Assembly (NCBI GenBank): GCA_029945375.1
Contig: CM057061.1
Location: 2,728,001 to 2,792,000, forward strand
From: Agaricus subrufescens
Lineage: Eukaryota > Basidiomycota > Agaricomycetes > Agaricales > Agaricaceae
Length of the DNA: 64,000 bases
Reading direction: 5' to 3'
Shown: piece by piece, positions 10,813 to 22,585 of the stretch
How the letters are laid out: the number at the start of each line of letters is the position of its first letter
Numbering within the stretch: position 1 is the first letter of the stretch
The notes under the pieces: model-generated
The model's database searches: none
What the model saw: only the letters and a program-made list of their open reading frames with translations
Told to the model about the DNA's origin: nothing
Program-made: the position numbers and the translations under genes

Positions 10813-13026
10813 ATGACAACCTGTCCTAAGGATTGCACGTCTATCCCGCCCGAAAATTCCAATGACGCGTCCAAGCCCAGTGTAGACTTGAAGAGAATTG
10901 CGCCTTCAGACACACAAGCAGTCCACGCAAAGATGCCCAATACGCGCCACAAACGCCGGAAGCTCGAGGCAGAACCTGCAAATACTCAACAAGATCAGGT
11001 CGTGAAATTGAGTAGGCCCGACAAATACGTGCGAGGCCGCCGCGGACACCTGAAGTTCATGACTGAGATGCCGATCGATACGCTCCATGAAATTTTCCGA
11101 CAACTTGAGCCTCTTGATTTGCTATATTTGTCGTGGGCCGACAAAGGGTTACGTGTTCTCGTCATGGAGAAGGCGGCCAGGTACATTTGGGCCGAGGTGG
11201 GTCTGATTGTGTGCCATATCCATTGTGACACGTCTGACTACCCTCACATAGGCATATGAAAGGCTTTATGCGTCGGATCACCCACCGCCACGTTGTCCTG
11301 AAGACGTGAATTTCGCGCAATATACTCGGTTTTTGTATCACAAGAAATGTATTGTGAGTATATATAGGTCTTGATTTCCCGATGCTTCTTGATAGCTTTG
11401 ATAGGTATGCGAAATCAAGAATGGATCTCATGCCTCCTGGGAAATGCGGCTGCGTGTATGCTATGAGTGCGTGGAATCTTCCGAGCGGTACGCTTTTGCT
11501 TGGGTTCAGGGGACACTGATACACTGACACAAGATGACAGATTTACTCGTGCAAGTTATCGTCAAGAGGGTGAAGGACACTTGTTACTCCACGTGAGTAA
11601 GTAGTATTTCACATAAATTATCCCAGAACTCTTCTGAGACTCGTCAACATCTAGAAAAAAAAACTTTTATAGAGACTGGGAAGCCGCTTTGTGACTGGAG
11701 AGAGATACGCAAAAGGAGAGAGGTGAGTGGTAGTTGGTCCAAGGAGGATTCTTTGGGATGACTCTGACTTTCGTCATAGGGAACACAAGACTTTAATGTA
11801 TGGCAACAGCGGTGTTTCAACGATCGCCGTGCAGATCTGCATCGCAGGAGGTCCGAGAGGGTATCTGCGTGAGTTATCTGATATTTCTGCAAAACAAGGT
11901 TATGACTGACGACTGTTTTTGTAATCTAACAAACTAGCATTTTGGAAAAGTTGAACGAAATAGGTGAGGCAGCCCAACATTCATATATGAGTCGTCATCA
12001 TGATCGCTCGCTGTTGTAGGCTGGAGTGAGGCATATATAAAGGAGATATATCGCGGTGAGCCACCCGACAACCTTCCGGGGTTTCGCAGAGTGGGAAAAC
12101 TCACGAAAAAAGGTATGTATGGCCACACTTCTTACTTACTATCTGCTCTAGTAACAAAAAAACCAATTACATTAGATTGGGCAGAGATCGAACCGAAGCT
12201 AGTAGAAATACTCTCTCAAAGGAAAGAAGTCTATCTTGCGGAGTGTTTGGACACCCGCTGGGTTCGTTTCCAAACCAAATTCCAGGTATGGTCTCGGAGA
12301 CAAGAAACCTTTCCGTCAGACCTAGGGCCAAAGGTAGTAGACCTTGCCATCTTCGAACCATTCCGCACTGTCATTTTCGAATCCGAAACCGCAAAAATCG
12401 AATTTGGGGAAGATGATATTGATCGTGTCGCCAAGGAATGGGCTCAGTGGCGAGACAGTCGTTTATTCTCACTACTTCCAGAAGAGTTGCAAACACGTTA
12501 TCAAGCTGACAAGACCTCGCTTCCACCGCTTGCTATATTCCGTTTCGATACACCGGACAGAAACAATGATTCACTTACAAGAGCTCGCCGCGTCCGCCAA
12601 TACTTCCTGGAGCGAGCTATACCGCAAAACCTACTAACCCCCGACCAACGCAAAATTAATGAGACGATCCTCAAATGTAATTACCTCAATATCTATCCAT
12701 GGGCATGGTTATTCCCATATATCCGTTTCGCAACTGCAGGTTCTGAAATCGCGATTAAAGTCTTGGAGTTTCTTGAAATGGACCCTTATACCACTACCTT
12801 GACGCAGACCTTGGAGTATAAACAGAGATTCAATTGTCGGTACAAGAAGAGTTATCACAGTCCTTATTGTTGCGACGCAATGGTGAGCTATTCTTCCAGG
12901 GATCGACCTTTTGAAGATATGGATACTAAGTCGCACCCCTAGATCGAACATAGTTTGAAGGAGCATTATGACGAAATAAAACAAGGGACACCCCTAGCAG
13001 ACATATGGACCCCGGCAGATAATTGA
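10813..13026 (+). CDS. F-box protein 2 of 3, the best-preserved copy
   Basis: Exon 1 (10813-11196) gives MTTCPKDCTS..., a basic stretch (NTRHKRRKLE) that could be a nuclear signal, and the F-box FMTEMPIDTLHEIFRQLEPL...LSWADKGLRVL. Exon 2 starts at 11252 (AYERLYASDHPPPRCPED...YHKKCI) and the next exon reads VCEIKNGSHASWEMRLRVCYECVESSE, giving a CxxC...CxxC pair. Then come ADLHRRRSER and ILEKLNEIGWSEAYI, matching the R...I...L..LGW.E block of mushroom F-box proteins. The large C-terminal exon runs to about 12882 and the last exon (12943-13026) ends TPADN-stop. No defect was seen. As in other F-box proteins, the C-terminal part is inferred to recognise the substrate. Not recognised beyond family. 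Confidence 0.8.
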
Positions 13027-13781
13027 GAAGTGTGCCAAGCTCTTGCTCTTCTCAGAGCCCCTCCGCATTCTGTCAGCCCATTCGTTGTTTATTTCTGCTG
13101 CTTTTTTAACCCATACCAGGTCTCTTAATTCTTCTTTTACAATAAGGCCCTAATGCCTATTATACCCGTATAGTTTACAACCAAGAGACTGTTCAACTCA
13201 GTCAGCAATTAATCACATATGCTCATAACTCTGACACGCCAGGTGGTGGCACAATGTCAACCTAATCAAACATTGACGTGCCTGCTATATAAGTCTGATC
13301 GGGAAGTACCACTAGGCCGCCTGACTATTTAAGCTCACGTTGCGGACTTTGTTCCTTCCGTTACTGAAGTATGGTATACGATGTATCCTTTGATATAAAA
13401 AAGAAATTATTTATTGTCTGAAAATCGATTGCGTATGGTCCCCCGGGCCCTCGTTATTTCTTCCGGCCCCGAAGGCCTGGAAAATGGCATGTGGCATGAT
13501 ATTCCTTTCCGTGTGAGAACAGAAACCTAGTATACGACCCAGCGATCCCTTCGGATCCCGAGGCCTGAAGTACGGCATATGGCATGACACCCTTTTTCTA
13601 TGTGAGAACCCCCCCCCCCTCTTCCGGTCCTGAGAAGCCGGAAGTATGACATGACCACCCCCTTCTCTACGTGAACAAACTTCTCGAGACTCGCACGTCC
13701 GCAGTGGATCGAGGAAGAGAATTATTAAAGAACCTTCCTAACCTTTTCAGGCAATCCCGCATCGAGCTCTGTTTCTGTCTA
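13027..13781. repeat. 3' flank of F-box gene 2 with degenerate minisatellite
   Basis: About 13455-13690 holds three diverged units of roughly 80 bases, each with a hairpin-like CTTCCGG..CCGAAGGCC core, a GGCATATGGCATGACA word, a CCTTTTTCTATGTGAGAAC tail and a variable C-run. The same array recurs after gene 3 at about 17210-17480. The C-run at 13612-13620 could be length-variable. Confidence 0.7.
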
Positions 13782-14084
13782 GGGAAAAGAACGACAACCT
13801 CTCTCCACTCGGTGGCTTCTGGAAGGAAATAAAGATGATGCAGGTTGTGAAGCTGCTTAGGATCGTTCGATTGATGTTACATTTTTATTATGCGTATGTT
13901 CGGTTTACTAATAAGTAATCGTCAATTGCGCTGCGTGTAATCACACTTCCCGCTGAGTACATACTATATCTACCGACGCTGCCCCTGCAAGCTCTCATCA
14001 AGCTGTTTCTGTCTGAAATTGTGATGTGAAGAATGGACGTATTGTGCGCATCATAATGAGAACGCGAATGAAAGTCTGACTTGA

Positions 14085-14289
14085 TGAAAGCCCAAAGGGC
14101 TCACTGAATGTAGATCCTGAGGTAGACTCACTGTTACACAGTCAAGAGTATTTCCAGGTTGTGTATTAAGAGCGAGTAAGGACACGCGTATCGGGTAAAG
14201 GTATGTAGAACAAGAAGAAGGGAGTCTTAGCTAGTATATACCTATGTATCTAATAATAGGAATGACGTTGTAATTAGCGGGGGCTTACA
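14085..14289. mobile_element. Solo-LTR-like insertion upstream of F-box gene 3
   Basis: These 205 bases are absent from the matching place in unit A (near 10685). The segment starts TGAAAGCCC and ends GGGCTTACA, so it has TG...CA ends and near-perfect short inverted termini. It is flanked by CTTGA (14080-14084) and CCTGA (14290-14294), a 5-base target duplication with one mismatch. No coding frame. Consistent with a solo LTR. It lies about 120 bases upstream of the gene 3 start and could change its promoter. Confidence 0.6.
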
Positions 14290-14409
14290 CCTGACTAATA
14301 TGTGGGTCCAGCACCAGTCATATACATGAGTGACAAAATCAACCAACATCTCTGTCACAAACCACTTGTTACATATTGACTGCACCACACCGTCTGCCCT
14401 GGTTAAGAA

Positions 14410-16657
14410 ATGACAACTTGTTCTAAGGATTGCACGTCTATCCCGCCCGAAAATTCCAATGACGCGTCCAAGCCCAGTGTAGACTTGAAGAGAAGTGCGC
14501 CTTCAGACACACAAGCAGTCCACGCAAAGATGCCCAATACGCGCCACAAACGTCGAAAGCTCGAAGCAGAACCGGCCAATACTCAACAAGATCAGGTCGC
14601 GAGGTTGAGTAGGCCCGACAAATACGTGCGAGGCCGCCGCGGACACCTGAAGTTCATGACTGAGATGCCGATCGATACGCTCCATGAAATTTTCCGACAA
14701 CTTGAGCCTCTGGATCTGCTATATTTGTCGTGGGCCGACAAAGGGTTACGTGTTCTCGTCATGGAGAAGGCGGCCAGGTACATTTGGGCCGAGGTGGGTC
14801 TGATTGTGTGCCATATCCATTGTGACGCGTCTGACTACCCTCACATAGGCATATGAGAGGCTGATCTTGTCCTGACCGTCATCACCATATGATAGCTTTA
14901 TGATAGTATGGGATCACCCACCGCCACGTTGTCCTGAAGACGTGAATTTCGCGCAATATACTCGGTTTTTGTATCACAAGAAATGTATTGTGAGTATATA
15001 TAGGTCTTGATTTCCCGATGCTTCTTGATAGCTTTGATAGGTATGCGAAATCAAGAATGGATCTCATGCCTCCTGGGAGATGCGGCTGCGTGTATGCTAT
15101 GAGTGCTTGACATCTTCTGAACGGTACCCTTTTTTTGGATTTACGGGACGCTGATACACTGACACAAGATGACAGATTTACTCGTGCGAGTTATCGTCAA
15201 GAGGATGAACACCTGTTACTCTACGTGAGTAAGTAGTATTTCACATGAACCATTCAACAACTCTTCTAAGACTTGTCAACATTTAGAAAAAAAATCATTT
15301 ATAGAGACTGGGAAGCCACCTTGTGACTCGACAGAGATACGCAAAAGGAGAGAGGTGTGTGAGAATTTGGTCCACGAAGGATTCTTTGGAATGACTGTGT
15401 CTTTCGTCATAGGGAACACAAGACTTTAATGTATGGCAACAGCGGTGTTTCAACGATCGCCGTGCAGATCTACATCGCAGGAGGTCCGAGAGGGTATCTG
15501 CGTAAGTTATCTAATAGTTCTAAAAAAAACAAGGTCATGACTGACGACCATTCTAACAAACTAGCATTTTGGAAAAGTTGACTGAGATAGGTGAGGCACC
15601 CCAATAGTTATATGAATTGGGGCATCGTCATGATCACTCACTGGTGTAGGCTGGAGTGAAGCATATGTAAAGGAGATATACCACGGTGAGCTACCCGACA
15701 ACCTTCCGGGGTTTCGCAAAGTGGGAAAACTCAGGGAAAAGGGTATGTATAGTTACACTTCTTACTTACTATCTGCCCCAGTAACACAAAAACCGCATAC
15801 AATAGATTGGGCAGGGATCGAACCGAAGCTAGTCGAAATACTCTCTCAAAGGAAAGAAATCTATCTTGAGGAGTGCTCGGAAATCCGTTGGATTCGTTTC
15901 CAAGACATATTCCAGGTATGGTCTCGGAGACAAGAAACCTTTCCGTCAGACCTAGGGCCAAAGGTAGTAGACCTTGCCATCTTCGAACCATTCCGCACTG
16001 TCATTTTCGAATCCAAAACCGCCGAAATTAAATTCGGGGAAGATGATATTGATCGTGTTGCCAAGGAATGGGCTCAATGGCGAGATAGTCTTTTATTCTC
16101 TCTACTTCCAGAAGAGCTGCAAACCCGTTATCAAGCTGACAAGACCTCGCTTCCACCGCTTGCTCTATTCCGTTTCAATATGCCAGAGAGAAAGAATGGT
16201 TCACTTAAGGAAGCCCGCGGCGTGCGCGGAACCCCCTGGTGTCATTCTGTACAATACTCACTAACCCCCGCCCAACGCGAAATTGGCGAGACACTCTTTA
16301 AAAACAATCACCGCAGGGAATATCCATGGGCATGGGCATTCCCACTTATTCGTTTCGAACCTGCAGGTTGTGAAGTTGCGATTAAAGTCTTGGAGTTTCT
16401 TGAAATGGACCCTTATACCACTACTTTGACGCAGCTCTCGGAGTATAAACAAAAGTTCAGTTGCCGGGATAGTAATCACTACTGTCGTTTGTCTTGCCAT
16501 GAAATGGTGAGCCTTTTGTTTTTCTAGGGACCGACCTTTTTTGAAGACATGGGATACTAAGTCAGACCCTTAGATCGACCACAGTTTCGATCATAATTAT
16601 GATGGAATCAAGCGAGGAACACCTCTGGCGGACATATGGACCCCGGTAGATGACTGA
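14410..16657 (+). pseudogene. F-box protein 3 of 3, copy of gene 2 with a premature stop
   Basis: Exon 1 (14410-14793) is almost identical to exon 1 of gene 2. Exon 2 begins at 14849 but carries 39 extra bases not in gene 2, including the doubled word TATGATAG. The added length keeps the frame but brings in TGA at 14873-14875 (AYERLILS-stop), after which the gene 2 frame resumes as WDHPPPRCPED. The rest is preserved: the C-terminal exon 15721-16505 reads VGKLREKG..., IDWAGIEPKLVEILSQRKE and FLEMDPYTTTLTQ, and the last exon 16574-16657 ends TPVDD-stop. Without alternative splicing the product would stop at about 136 residues, keeping the F-box but losing the zinc-type pairs and substrate part. 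A truncated F-box protein could still bind Skp1. Confidence 0.7.
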
Positions 16658-18350
16658 AAAGTGTGCCAAGCTCTCGCTCCCGCGTTCTGTCGACCCATTG
16701 GTTATTTATTTCGGTCATTTTTCGAACCCCATACCGGGTCTCCTATCCTCTGCTACTCTTCTTTAACAATGAGGCCCTAACGCCTATTATACCCGTATAG
16801 TTTACAACCAAGAGACTGTTCAACTCAGTTAGCAATTAATCACATATGCCCATAACTCTGACATGCCAAGTGGTGGCACAATGTCAACCCCCGGTCAGAC
16901 TATTGACGTGCCTGCCATATAAGTCTGACCAAGAGGTATTACTAGGCCGCCTGACTATTGTAAGCTCGCCTTGCGGGCTTTAACATTATTCAAACATGCT
17001 ACTTTGTTCCTTCCGTTCTTGCATATCCTTGGATATGAGATAAAAGTTATTTATTGTTTAGAAATTGACTGCGCATGACCCCACGGGCCTCTGCCATATA
17101 TGCTTGACCAGGAGGTATGACTGGGCCGCCTGACTATTGTAAGCTCACGCTTTGTTCCTTCCGTTCCTGAAGTATGGTATATACTACACATTATTTATGG
17201 CTCCCCCCCGAGCCCTCTTGTTATTTCTTCCGGTCCCGAAAGCCTGAAAAAATGGCATGTGGCATGACACTGCTTTCCGTGTGAGAACCGAAATCTGGTG
17301 TACGATCCCCTCGTCCCCTGGGGTCCTCTTGTTATCTCTTCCGAGCCCGAAGGCCGGAACTACGGCATACGGCATGACACCCTTTTCAGTGTGAGACCTT
17401 TTCTGTGTGAGAACACCCCCCCTTCTTCCGCTCCCGAAAGGCCGGAAGTACGACATGATCACTACCCCCTTCTACGTGAACAGAAGAGAACGCTTCTCGA
17501 GTACTCGCACATTCGCAGTGGATCGAGGAAGAGAATCCACGAACCTTCCTAACCATTTCCGGCAAAACAGTGTTAATTTCAACACATACTTTCCCACTAC
17601 AGATACCCTTGATCGTCTTATCCGGCCCATTGATCCTCAAAAGTGGTGATTTTTCTCAACTTTGTCAGAAATTTTAACGGAGTTTCAAGTGGAGGATATC
17701 CTGTTACAGATTATAAATATAATTCATTCATGACAACAAAACGCCACAAATCTCTCATGCACGTGTATAATGAAATCAAAAAGAACCCACCACCGATCAT
17801 TTGGTCTTTGATACCTCTATACCTACCAAATTAAAAATTTCCAACATAACAAATGCAGAACAAAAAAGCCTAAACGATAGCGAGTAAAACCATATATATA
17901 TAAGTAGAAATATAAACTAAATCATATCATACCCGCAACATACGTTGAAGCTGTTTGCCGACTAAAGGGGAAAAAAAAAGGAGAAGAATGAAAATTGTTC
18001 AAAAAGATGCAGCAGACATTGATTAATTAATTGAATTCCTGAGGAGGCGCATGTGATTACGACTGATGCTTAAAAAGGAAATGTCGTGAATGTACAAGCA
18101 GGGAGAATCATTCGATGATGCAGAAAGTCGAGGAAGGGAGCACAGATGAAAAAAAAAACAATGCAGCTTTTAATAACACAATCTATAGATGAACCAAAAG
18201 GCCATCCCGCCGCTTTGTGGCAACGAAACAAGCAAGTAAATAATAGGAGTTAGTTGATATCTGAGCACGAGCAGTAGGGATGCTCATGATGCTCCCGATA
18301 ACGTTGGGCGTGGTTAGCCCAGGGTCAAGACGCTCTTGCCTTGCTCGGTA
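16658..18350. repeat. 3' flank of F-box gene 3: inner duplication, minisatellite, then unique AT-rich DNA
   Basis: At 16909 and again at 17091 the words CCATATAAGTCTGACC / CCATATATGCTTGACC precede GGCCGCCTGACTATTGTAAG, marking an inner duplication of about 180 bases. 17210-17480 holds the minisatellite units. From 17560 to 18350 the DNA is AT-rich with no gene; it includes the likely 3' untranslated region of the minus-strand gene ending at 18351. Confidence 0.55.
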
Positions 18351-19673
18351 TCAAGCAGATGGAACCAATAGGGGACTCGAGCGGGAGGCACCCGAAGTGC
18401 TCGTGTTTCTGGGCGGAGTGCACATCTGTTTGGTGACCGGGGGACTGGATGATACCGATGATGATGGTGGGGTGGAGGTACGTTTGAAATGCACAGGAGT
18501 ATGCAGAGACATAGGAGGAGATGATACAGGAGATGTGAAGGGACGCGCCGCTGATGGTGTCGGTGGCGAAGGTATTTGGTCCCGTGGAGGTATTGAGGGG
18601 GCAGGCCTGGCCGGAGGGGTGCTGCCTTCCTCTTCTTCCAATTCCAGATCCGATGCGCTGTCGTCGTCGTCTTGATCGTCATCCAGGTCGATTTCGATGC
18701 CATTGATGACGATAACATTCTTCTCTTTCTTGGGTTTCTTGGGAGTCGACGATCTTTTGGGTATAGGTATGGGTTGTGCGACGTGGCCTTTGGTGGAGGC
18801 ACCGTATCCCGGACGCCTGTAATCGTAGGGATCGTGGATGAGAGACTCGTCGGAGGAGTGAGCCGATGACAGGTGGTCGGAGGGTAGACAGTCATCGGAC
18901 AGGTCACGCCAGTGCCCGCGGTTTTTGGAGAGGGGGAGCTGGAACGCGGGAGGCTCGGGAGAACACGAGGAGGGACGCGAGAGCGGGCTGCTGTTCAGGG
19001 AAGCATTGGTTAGAGCCGGTGTGGGGGGGTCGTGTGACACATCGCTGGCGGAGTCCGACAAGAGATAATCCGGGGAACTGCTGCGCTCGGATGGGGGAGG
19101 AGAAGCGGGAGGCGAGGGAGTGCGGGGAGGGGGGCCGGTGTCGGTGCCGAGGAGCGGGAGGAAGGCGAAGCGGCTTTTCTCGCGGTGCAGTGGCGCGCGG
19201 GCGGGGGGGAGGTGGGAGAGGTGGGCGGGGTGGAAGGGCACGGGGGCGCGGGGGACGGCGGGGGCGGGCGTGCGGACGGTGCGCCACGCGTTGGAGGGGA
19301 AGGAGGCGGGCGAGGCGGCGGAGGACGGGGGCGGGGGCGCGGTGTCTGACTCGGGCAAAAGGGGCAGCAGGCCAATGGGGACGTTGGAGAGAAAGTGCGA
19401 GGTGCCGGCGACGTCGGCGGGCTGGATGGCGCGGGGCAGCGAGCGCTGGATCTGCTTGAGCTCCATGAGGTCCCTGCCAAGGCGGGTCAGCGGGGCCCAG
19501 CGCAGACTAGCAGCGGCCACTTACGAGTAGGACAGGTTGCGGGCGGGCTCGGCAGGGGTGCGGTCCCACTCGTCGGCGAAGAAGATCTCGTCGGCGGCGT
19601 CAAAGACGACGTGCTTGGGGCAGTCGTGCGCGGGGCTGGCCGCGCGGGACGGAAGCTTCAGGCAGCCCTTCAT
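18351..19673 (-). CDS. Disordered Ser/Pro-rich protein with N-terminal RVxF-like motif
   Basis: Two exons, 19673-19525 and 19473-18351, separated by a 51-base GT...AG intron, give about 423 residues. The N-terminus MKGCLKLPSRAASP...CPKHVVFDAADEIFFADEWDRTP, continuing NLSYSDLMELKQIQRSLPRA, resembles a block conserved in uncharacterised fungal proteins. KHVVF (residues 20-24) fits the protein phosphatase 1 docking pattern [RK]x[VI]x[FW], so a phosphatase regulator is possible but unproven. The rest is Pro/Ser-rich and probably disordered, with a basic run KRSSTPKKPKKEKN (possible nuclear signal) and an acidic run VIVINGIEIDLDDDQDDDD followed by Glu-rich sequence. The gene is much richer in GC than its surroundings. 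It is transcribed away from the large gap at 19.7-24.0 kb. Confidence 0.75.
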
Positions 19674-20749
19674 GGCGAGAGACGGGTCTCCAGCCTCCCC
19701 AGCCAGCGTTATTATACCCGGCCTCCGCCGTCCGCTGCGTCACGTGTCCCGCCGGCCGGACCCACCCTCCGCGCCCGCCCCTTCTCCGGTCGGATCCACC
19801 TCCTCGATTCACATCACCCGGCGTCTCGCTGCGGCCAATGGCAAAATACCACCGCAACACCCTCGCCACCCATGATGTCAATCCCCGGCTGGCACACGAC
19901 TGCATTTTTTCCTCCGTCATTGTTACGGACTGATGGTAACCAGTAAAATTCCGACTCGCCACACTTGTATTGATAGACCACCCAAATAAATCCCATATTT
20001 TGAACACACACCACCTCATCCCAGCCGGTCCGGATTTATCAAAACAGCAATAGGATAGACCACAGATGCAGGTGGATCCTCGGCAAGCCTGTGAACGAGT
20101 CCCAATGCAGTGATTTCGTCTCTCTGTACCTGAAATGGAGCTTCTTTGTCAGTCCTCTCCCCTCTCATGACATTACAAATTCCTTTAGAAAACCGGATCA
20201 TACCACAACAAACCACCGTCACCTCCGCCCCATCGTCCACCATCCACTTTCATCGGCTGATGGAATCACCACTTCCATTCTCCGCACCAAGCATACTCAA
20301 CCTCTCTCCCTCTCACGACTCGGATCCGCCTCCCCCCCCCCTCACTTGCTTATCCCTCCGGCGACGCCGAGCGTCACATACCAGAAGCTCATCACCGTAC
20401 GTATGTGGCAAACAAATGAAGCCAACTAGAAGTGCCGTGGCTAACAAAAGAACTCGCTAATAAAAGACATCTATTTATCTCTCGTTCGTAATTTGCGCTT
20501 CTCTCGCGTTCTACTCCCGCCTGTCATCTACATACCTTTTCCCACCGATGTAAACGCAGTTGATGCGCAGTCAAGTGATACTAACTTTAGGAAATGAAAA
20601 AGCCATCTACTAGATATCATTTCGGCACTCGGTCGTTGCTCGGTGCCTAATAAGGTACCTTATTCGGTGGAATATATACATATGGTCAAGTTGTCTATAG
20701 TGCCTGACATTTCATTTGTGGTAGAATCTAGGCCAGTCTATAGGGTAGA
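19674..20749. other. Upstream region of the minus-strand gene at 18351-19673
   Basis: The first 150 bases are GC-rich and hold CCAAT-type words (for example GCGGCCAATGG near 19830), consistent with a promoter. Farther out no coding sequence is convincing; the plus frames near 20091-20460 are Pro/Ser-rich low-complexity frames lacking splice-consistent neighbours. A C-run lies near 20332-20341. Confidence 0.35.
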
Positions 20750-21275
20750 TTCTAGAATACCTATCCAAACACCCTGGGGACTCATCAATCTAATTTGGCA
20801 CATCCAAACTTGAACGATCCCCCTCCGCCAAACTTGTGTTCCGTACAAGTCGCCTTATTCTGTATTCCTTCGGTCCGGAGCTGCATATACAAACACACAA
20901 AAGCACATTAATTATATCACCATCGTCGTTATCTCACAGACCTGTATGTTACTTTACATACACACACCAAAAGAAGAGGACACCATATATGTTGGCAGGT
21001 AGAGCCGGTGACACCGATCTCAATTTTCGTTGGGCCTAGACTCTGGAATACCTATCCAAGACATCAATCTCATTCACATCCATGTTCCGTCCAAGCCGCC
21101 TTATTCTGTATTTTTTCGGTCCGGAGTTGTATATACAAACACACAAAACAGCAGAGGCACATCCGAACCTGTGAAAAATCTCTCAGACCTGTATGCCAAG
21201 TGCTGTATGTTACTTGAGGAGGACACCATATATCTTGGCGGGTAGAGCTGGTGACATTGATTTCGTACTCATTTA
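20750..21275. repeat. Diverged direct repeat, two copies of about 240-290 bases
   Basis: Copy 1 (about 20750-21035) and copy 2 (about 21041-21275) share GGAATACCTATCCAA-type starts, CTTATTCTGTATT, TTCGGTCCGGAG, ATATACAAACACACAAAA, CAGACCTGTATG and GAGGACACCATATAT in the same order. Copy 1 has extra sequence near its start. Both are non-coding. Confidence 0.7.
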
Positions 21276-21689
21276 TCAAAAGTCAGTATCTTATTTATAG
21301 TTGTGGTGTCGGTTATGGTTGTGTTCTTTGTTAATGTGCTTGGTATCTCAGGAACCGCCGTTAACGTTCGGTGAAAGGTGTAAAAAAGGGGGGGCAAATG
21401 ACATGTACGTATGTACTCATCGCTTCACGGGGGTTTGATGTGTACATACAATACTACCGTTCCTGAAATACCGCACTCTTCCTCTCTGAGGTACATCTCT
21501 CCCGTCTTCCCGTGAATATTTTAATGCTGTGAGTCAAAATTGATGGCGATGTTAACGATGATGTGCCAAAATAAAAATAAAATAAAAATTTTTTTTCGTG
21601 TTTCGAAAATGATAAAAGGCGGTGTGAAAGTTGGGAAGCAGTGCGTTCTTTGATTGACATTTTTTTGATTGACAACTGTTCTCTTTTCA

Positions 21690-22005
21690 TAATAGATACA
21701 CTATAGATTGCGCTCCGACACCGTGGCGTTACCTTATAAGCGGTAGTAAGTAGCTGTTGAGCTCGAGTCACGTACTCGTCTATAGAAAAACTTCGTGCCT
21801 GTAGTTGTACGATACAGAAGGGGACCTTGAATTTGATAGATATACTATAGACTGCGTTCCGACACGATGGCGTTACCTTAAAAGCGGGGATTTTCACCCG
21901 CTAGTGAGTGACTGTTGAACTCGAGTCACGTACTCGTCTATAGAAAATCAGCGTACCTGTGGTTATACGAAACAGAAGGGGACGTTGATTTTGATTGACA
22001 TTTTG
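21690..22005. repeat. Tandem direct repeat, two copies of about 145-165 bases
   Basis: The copies start near 21690 and 21835. Shared words in order: TATAGA.TGCG.TCCGACAC, GGCGTTACCTTA.AAGCGG, CTCGAGTCACGTACTCGTC, TATAGAAAA and CAGAAGGGGAC. The second copy has an insert after AAGCGG. CTATAG occurs near both ends of each unit in inverted sense. No coding frame. Confidence 0.7.
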
Positions 22006-22585
22006 ACTGGAAAGACAGTGTCACGCAGGTTACGTTGTCTCAATCTTACGATACTTTGAAGTGCTTCTTGACGATTTCGGATCGGAACATGGTCCATGGG
22101 GTTTGGAATCTCAGGTGTAAATGTGCGTTGTATACTTGGAAATATGATCGGTGAATACCATGTTGGATGGAGATGGAGATGACGGGGATCAGTTTGAACC
22201 GAGATTTGACTATCGAATTCCGAGTTGTTTTATCAACTCTGATGCGATCATCTTCGGAGGTATCTTCAGACGGAACATGAATTTCATGTTTCATAGTTTC
22301 TTCGTATGTGGCTGATACATTTTTGAATATTAAGAACGAATTGTGTTGAGCTTAGGAACCAGTCCAAGAGCCCATAAATCCGTTCATTTACATTGAACTT
22401 CAAGCCGAGTTTGCGCTATAAATACGAGCTAGGGATTGAATATCACAAGACTGTAACGGTTACTTGGTTGACTAGGATAGTCTGCCTACACTAGTTCCAT
22501 TAAGCTTGTCAAGGAGACTCAGATATTCAGGTTTTCTAATAAGTTTTTTACCCTTTGAATGATAGATGTACAGCGTCTTTGCGGT

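Larger units (their letters stand above)
10421..13781 (+). repeat. Tandem segmental duplication, unit A (holds F-box gene 2)
   Basis: Starts in the last exon of F-box gene 1 (GGGAAAAGAACGAC) and carries its 3' flank, the gene 2 promoter, gene 2 and its 3' repeats. The same order restarts at 13782. The unit is about 3.36 kb. Confidence 0.75.
13782..17560 (+). repeat. Tandem segmental duplication, unit B (holds F-box gene 3)
   Basis: Second copy of unit A. It starts with a displaced copy of the last exon of F-box gene 1 (13782-13860, including AAGCTGCTTAG), then flank, promoter, gene 3 and the minisatellite. It is longer than unit A mainly because of a 205-base insertion at 14085-14289 and an inner duplication at about 16909-17165. 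Confidence 0.75.

Noticed and set aside
18866..19459. 197-codon plus-strand Arg/Gly-rich frame
   Set aside because: It is the GC-rich shadow of the minus-strand Ser/Pro-rich gene.
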